Source: a virus. Taken from it: a stretch of 26,468 nucleotides of DNA. Positions 23,545-26,468 of the stretch are shown here, in pieces. The notes below the pieces were generated by a model, which saw only the letters and a list, made by a program, of their open reading frames with translations, was not told the origin of the DNA and searched no databases. The stretch lies in IMG/VR virus record IMGVR_UViG_3300032073_000207, positions 1-26,468 of that record; one strand, written 5' to 3'. Both the position numbers and the translations under genes were made by a program. The stretch's first letter is position 1. Each line of letters begins with the position of its first letter.

Positions 23545-24165
23545 CTTGATCTCCTGATCTGCGGAATTAATATCCGCGCTTTGAGGTGTGTCACTAGCTA
23601 TTCCCGAAGTAATAACTTCATCCTTAGCCAGAGACTGACCTGCTAGATCTACACGATTTGTGAAAGTTTTTTTGAATTCTTCGTACTCTTCAGAAGAGTC
23701 AAAAGACTTCGCGAGCGAAAAAGTAGCCGATTGATTGCACGGTACCGATACTACAGATACCTCAAACAACTCAGCGTCCTTAATCATAAGTCCGTCGGTT
23801 TCCTTAATATAATCAGCATCCTTGACTCGGAAACCTACGGAAAAGGCCCCAAGAACACCGTCTTTAACTAGTTCTGCAACATTAGCGGGTGCAGACTTGC
23901 TAATCTTACACTCTAACTCCAAACCGTTAGGTCCAGATTTCAGACCAGTGGCTCGGCCAATTGGCTTGTCATAATCATGATTAAACAAGATAATTGGATT
24001 TTTTTCAAAGTTCTTTAGTCCACCTTTCTGCCAAGCTTCTGCTGAGATGGAGTCACCCGCGCGATCAAAATCAGCTGTACTTGCCATTCCGCGAATCATG
24101 ACAGAGCCATCGTCCTGTTCATGAGTCTTGAAAGTAGACGTCAGATTAAAGATTTTATTCATCAT
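22183..24165 (-). CDS. Fused HK97-type prohead protease, scaffold-like coiled coil and major capsid protein
   Basis: I place the start at ATG 24165 (660 aa): AAGGA precedes it, and it begins one base after the upstream stop (TAAGATG). Residues 1-155 are an S78-family prohead protease: NHDYDKPIG with His63, GAFSVGF with Ser109 and LFEVSVVSVP with Glu135 fit the catalytic triad. Residues ~156-207 are a linker. Residues ~208-330 are Ala/Glu/Lys-rich coiled coil, like the HK97 delta scaffold. Residues ~335-660 have HK97-fold capsid features (REIPVNGAATVLPIQP, ISSSFMDNDVDEQVLINL, LNPTDLAYIVSQNMYYDLL, RRVIVASQSLGFEEI). Protease and capsid are usually separate genes; here no stop separates them. An internal start could release capsid alone (next entry). 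A terminator follows. Confidence 0.9.
   Translation of the reverse strand: MMNKIFNLTSTFKTHEQDDGSVMIRGMASTADFDRAGDSISAEAWQKGGLKNFEKNPIILFNHDYDKPIGRATGLKSGPNGLELECKISKSAPANVAELVKDGVLGAFSVGFRVKDADYIKETDGLMIKDAELFEVSVVSVPCNQSATFSLAKSFDSSEEYEEFKKTFTNRVDLAGQSLAKDEVITSGIASDTPQSADINSADQEIKMDNQNIDLEAFAKKVAEDTAAKIAMKQAEQKAADEAEAKAAAEAEVEKAQAVEAEEIRVKTGVQTGVEALMADVEAKLAEKDAKMDEVLKQYKSELEEKSAEIDAMQNSKKSFTDRSSKGDVSKWGQEFLKAHLLGVMTRKGMNTEFARDLQEKAGIDYTTAAADIDQEVSSLIEKEIMNELKVARLFREIPVNGAATVLPIQPDVDAAAWAINATSGNLQNQGNTGGNANKFQPKQVILNAYRLISSSFMDNDVDEQVLINLMPMIVESVARAHAKAVESVVLNGNGTIVGLDGVAAAAAATMDISDGVKMTSARLLAARQQMGKYGLNPTDLAYIVSQNMYYDLLEDASFQTLDEVGSDLAARVTGTIGAVYGTPVVVSDQFPAEAAGIPAAFACYTRNYVMPRLRGVTVEQDYEVMNQRRVIVASQSLGFEEIVAGAGADQPCVKIDLVA
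23542..23555 (-). promoter_or_regulatory. Internal ribosome-binding site in the protease-capsid frame
   Basis: AGGAG (23551-23555), ATCAAG spacer and ATG (23542-23544), read on the minus strand in the fusion frame. It lies exactly at the boundary between the protease linker and the scaffold-like coiled coil, which favours a functional start over chance. Confidence 0.6.
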
Positions 24166-24166
24166 C

Positions 24167-24487
24167 TTAATCCTTTTTAACTGCTGGTTTAACAGCAGGC
24201 TTGACCGCAACCTTAGGTTCTGGCTTTGGTGCTTTAGGTGGAGCAGGTTTTGGTTTAGGAGGAGGATTTTCCTTCTTCTTAATTTCTGCCCACACTTCTG
24301 GAAGAGAGCTCTGCATAATACCTAACATGCGACTCCAGCTCCCAAAAAAATTCAGTACAAGTCCTGCTCGAATAGGTGTTCGTGCTTCAATATGTTCATA
24401 CTCACGCTTACTAAGTATTTTTCCTTCTTCTAGCATTACCATTGATACTGCTTCGAGGACCTTGCCTCTTTGTCTTAAACTTCCCAT
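24167..24487 (-). CDS. Small head-region protein with Pro/Lys/Ala-rich tail (106 aa)
   Basis: This 106-aa basic protein lies between portal and protease-capsid fusion. The N-terminal ~65 residues look helical (QRGKVLEAVSMVMLEEGKIL, ARTPIRAGLVLNFFGSWSRM). From residue ~75 the sequence is a disordered tail of Pro, Lys and Ala with short repeats (PPPKPKPAPPKAPKPEPK, then KPAVKPAV). The start is secure: GGAGG lies 5 bases upstream of ATG, and the ATG overlaps the portal stop (TAATG). The downstream ATG of the fusion follows its stop by one base. The gene order suggests a head-assembly or packaging accessory, but I do not recognise a family and do not assign a function. Confidence 0.7.
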   Translation of the reverse strand: MGSLRQRGKVLEAVSMVMLEEGKILSKREYEHIEARTPIRAGLVLNFFGSWSRMLGIMQSSLPEVWAEIKKKENPPPKPKPAPPKAPKPEPKVAVKPAVKPAVKKD

Positions 24488-25686
24488 TATTCCTCCGCTT
24501 CCTCTGTTTCCTCGACGGGTCTTCCGCCTTCATCTGGGTTAGTTGCTGAACCTGCAATGTTTGCAGGAACGCGTATTTCTTCTGTACCTTCAACAGGCTC
24601 AAAGCCTAATCGGTCTCTTGCTTCTGCTGGAGTAATAATACCTCCATTTACTAAAGATGTGTAGTATGCTGAAGCATCTCGTAATTCTGGCTGTAAAGCG
24701 GGGATATCAGAAATGTCCTCACGTAATTCAAAACCAAAAAATCTTTCGAGTCCATAATTAATTTTTCGAACAATAGGAAGTATAGTCTCAAGATAATACA
24801 TCCGCATATTTGGGCGAATGTTAGCGTTATTACCAGAATCCAACATAATTGGAGGGATTCCTAGCGCCTTTAAAATAATCTTTTCATTCTCATCTATCGA
24901 AGTTTGAAAATCTAATTCTTTAAAATTTACATTGGAAATTGAATCCACTTCAATTCCACCGTCTAAGATAAGAGGTCGTCTTCCTCCTGCATCCGGACGG
25001 TATCTTGCTTGCCAAGAAACCATCATACGTTCTTTAATTTTTTCGGAGAGTGTATTAGGAGATTTAAGTACTAAACCCGGAACGGCTCCGTTCTTAAAGA
25101 AATTATCTTGGAAAGCTCTCATGCTTTTCATGAGAATCATAGTGCGTAATGCAGGCTTTAGTCGAGGAACTCCGCGATATATGGAGTGGAAAGAGTTTTC
25201 TTTAATATGAATAATCTCATCAGGACTAAACGTAATATCATGCATTGTAAACTTTTCAATATACGTTTCTTTACTAGAATGAATACGTACATCTGTGGCC
25301 GGTAAGTGATAGAGATGAGCTCCATCAAAGTACATAAAAATATTACCATCAATTAAAAAATCAGTAATAAGATTACGCTTAAAGCTGTTAATATCTTGAT
25401 AAGGATTAGGAGATTTGTTTAAAAGAATATCTACCTTGGATCTCTTAATGCCAGGAACTACGCCTCGAAAAGCATTGTCTCTAGAAACAGTAGTAGGAAT
25501 CTCAGCTACATCATCTACGATCATATTTACGCCGCGATTAACGATTTCTAAGTCTTCATACGCTTTTTCATAACTAAAGCTGGGCTCTCGAGAAGAGTTA
25601 ATATCATTGCCCATATGAAGCTGTGCAGGATTTAACTTCTCCTCAACTTCTACGGGTTTTTTCTCAAAAATATTATACCATGCCAT
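24487..25686 (-). CDS. HK97-family portal protein (399 aa)
   Basis: This protein forms the dodecameric ring at the capsid vertex through which DNA enters and leaves. Family features in order: an N-terminal helix (YEDLEIVNRGVNMIVDDVAE, 43-62), LLNKSPNPYQDINSFKRN (88-105) with FLIDGNIFMYF (110-120), HLPATDVRIH, a FSPDEIIHIKE strand, RGVPRLKPAL (171-180), FFKNGAVPGLVL (196-207), and the segment DENEKIILKALGIPPIMLD (265-283) near the ring core. The C-terminus has the typical 'GGIITPAEARDRLGFEPVEG' motif, followed by an acidic end (EETEEAEE). Length is normal for the family. The ATG lies inside the end of the HNH gene (14-base overlap) with only a weak Shine-Dalgarno, which suggests coupled translation. 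Confidence 0.93.
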   Translation of the reverse strand: MAWYNIFEKKPVEVEEKLNPAQLHMGNDINSSREPSFSYEKAYEDLEIVNRGVNMIVDDVAEIPTTVSRDNAFRGVVPGIKRSKVDILLNKSPNPYQDINSFKRNLITDFLIDGNIFMYFDGAHLYHLPATDVRIHSSKETYIEKFTMHDITFSPDEIIHIKENSFHSIYRGVPRLKPALRTMILMKSMRAFQDNFFKNGAVPGLVLKSPNTLSEKIKERMMVSWQARYRPDAGGRRPLILDGGIEVDSISNVNFKELDFQTSIDENEKIILKALGIPPIMLDSGNNANIRPNMRMYYLETILPIVRKINYGLERFFGFELREDISDIPALQPELRDASAYYTSLVNGGIITPAEARDRLGFEPVEGTEEIRVPANIAGSATNPDEGGRPVEETEEAEE

Positions 25687-26041
25687 TATGTTTTTCTCTT
25701 TGAATCTCTACCCAACGCATTTGCTTTTTTGCAGTGCCTAATCCCGGGTCTTTGCCATAAATTGAGTGAAGCTTTATATGATGAGTATGACATAATGTAA
25801 CTGTGTAATCATATAGCTCAGCATGGTGTTCTTCTATAAAGTCATCCCGAAGTGCTTGTATGTATTCAGGATTGTGTTTGTTCTTTGTCAACCATTGATT
25901 TAGCAATGGTGTTAAACTGTAAAAATGGTGAAAGTCAAGCTGCTCTGTCTCATTGCAAATCTCGCAAGCGTTCCCTTTTTCATACTTGGACTTAGCCTTA
26001 TCTCGTACATACTTTACAACATCACGTTTTAACTTGGGCAT
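25673..26041 (-). CDS. HNH endonuclease near terminase (122 aa)
   Basis: This 122-aa basic protein has a clear HNH/zinc pattern: Cys26-x2-Cys29 (ACEICN), LDFHH with His38/His39, and LCHTHHIKLH with Cys84, His87, His88 and His92. It should bind a zinc ion and a catalytic metal and cut DNA. HNH proteins encoded beside terminase genes, such as HK97 gp74, are known to take part in DNA packaging with the large terminase, so a packaging role is likely; a homing-type nuclease is less likely because the gene sits neatly between terminase and portal and overlaps the portal start. A promoter lies just upstream. The start lacks a strong Shine-Dalgarno at normal spacing (GAGG is 12 bases away), and an out-of-frame ATG lies 7 bases upstream. 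Confidence 0.85.
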   Translation of the reverse strand: MPKLKRDVVKYVRDKAKSKYEKGNACEICNETEQLDFHHFYSLTPLLNQWLTKNKHNPEYIQALRDDFIEEHHAELYDYTVTLCHTHHIKLHSIYGKDPGLGTAKKQMRWVEIQREKHNGMV

Positions 26042-26073
26042 TTTCCATTAGATCCTCAATTTTCATCTAAAGA

Positions 26074-26102
26074 ATTATATCGACTTTAGGGTGACTTGTC
26101 AA
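26074..26102 (-). promoter_or_regulatory. Consensus sigma70 promoter upstream of HNH and head genes
   Basis: On the minus strand TTGACA (26097-26102) and TATAAT (26074-26079) are separated by exactly 17 bases (26080-26096), a perfect consensus. It lies in the 84-base gap after the terminase stop. The predicted start is near 26067, giving a short leader before the HNH gene. It probably drives HNH, portal, small protein and capsid as far as the terminator at 22142-22160. Confidence 0.85.
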
Positions 26103-26125
26103 TAACTATTTTTCATCAGGTGTCG

Positions 26126-26468
26126 CTAGAAGGACACGTTTGCGGTTTGAAATGAATATAGTCCGTAGCGAAGACCGTCTGCCATGTGCGAAGCCATGTT
26201 GTGCTTCGGCTTTTCCTTTAATAGATTAGGATTAGGATCCCATTGATAAGCATCTAAACACTTAAGGGACTCTTTACATTCTTGGTCAACATAAAGTTTG
26301 TCGTTGTCGATAATGCCCGATACATGTCCAATTCCATCCAGTACAGACTTCTTAGCGTTAATGGTGGAGATGTCATAGTTCTGCGCGAGATCGAACCTTG
26401 TTTGCTGAGCAGCACTGTCAATATAGATATAATCAATATCCCAACGATCAATAAGTTTTTGTATTTCA
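26126..26468 (-). CDS. Large terminase subunit, C-terminal 113 residues (partial)
   Basis: The frame enters from beyond base 26468 and stops with TAG at 26126-26128; I found it by direct translation because its start is outside the window. It reads EIQKLIDRWDIDYIYIDSAA, then QQTRFDLAQNYDISTINAKK, SGIIDNDKLYV, SLKCLDAYQWDP and, near the end, HMADGLRYGLYSF. A hydrophobic strand ending in YIDSAA and a late 'H-x-x-D-a-l-R-Y' Asp are the second and third acidic positions of the RNase H-like nuclease domain of large terminases, which cuts the concatemer during packaging. Position before HNH and portal is canonical. The ATPase domain and the first acidic residue lie outside the window. Confidence 0.85.
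   Translation of the reverse strand, partial: EIQKLIDRWDIDYIYIDSAAQQTRFDLAQNYDISTINAKKSVLDGIGHVSGIIDNDKLYVDQECKESLKCLDAYQWDPNPNLLKEKPKHNMASHMADGLRYGLYSFQTANVSF

Noticed and set aside
24166-24210. Longer start for the protease-capsid fusion at 24210
   Set aside because: It would overlap the preceding gene by 44 bases and adds 15 non-family residues; ATG 24165 has AAGGA at proper distance and follows the previous stop directly.
25673-26041. HNH gene as a homing endonuclease insertion
   Set aside because: It does not interrupt a gene, overlaps the portal start and lies in the usual packaging-gene position, so a resident packaging nuclease is the better reading.
26254-26451. Minus-strand 65-codon open frame at the right edge
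   Set aside because: Out of frame with the terminase C-terminus, which is clearly recognisable and extends across the same bases.

Overview
The window is the virion-structure module of a tailed phage or prophage with a long non-contractile tail (siphovirus type). All supported genes lie on the minus strand, so the biological order runs from high to low coordinates. The host is most likely a Gram-negative bacterium. Three sigma70-type promoters with TTGACA boxes and exact 17-nt spacers fit such a host, as does a lambda gpJ-type tail-tip protein. AT-rich DNA and fibre modules of a kind common in marine phages suggest an aquatic proteobacterial host, but that is a guess.

Head region (26468 to about 19612): the C-terminal end of the large terminase subunit, a sigma70 promoter, an HNH nuclease, an HK97-type portal, a small Pro/Lys/Ala-tailed protein, and one reading frame joining an HK97-type (S78) prohead protease to a scaffold-like coiled coil and the major capsid protein. 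A strong ribosome-binding site inside that frame could also give scaffold plus capsid alone. A hairpin terminator follows, then a head-tail adaptor, an unusually large (489 aa) neck candidate and a tail-terminator candidate.

Tail region (19547 to 1734): a major tail-tube protein with an inserted domain; a promoter followed within about 20 bases by a hairpin terminator; a shorter protein whose N-terminal half parallels the tube protein; two overlapping tail-assembly chaperone candidates in the G/GT position; a 1,731-aa tape measure; a distal-tail-like protein; and a 2,915-aa tail-tip/receptor protein that fuses a gpJ-like hub to long fibre-type repeats.

Fibre region (1709 to 1): a consensus promoter starts a unit of two small beta-rich fibre or baseplate accessory proteins and a fibre protein that runs off the window edge.

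Most genes are tightly packed, many joined by TAATG or TAGTG stop/start overlaps, which implies polycistronic, translationally coupled expression. The clearest regulatory breaks are after the capsid gene, after the tail-tube gene, before the HNH gene and before the fibre genes. No gene on the plus strand, tRNA, integrase, CRISPR array or insertion sequence was seen, and no gap longer than 300 bases lacks a gene.
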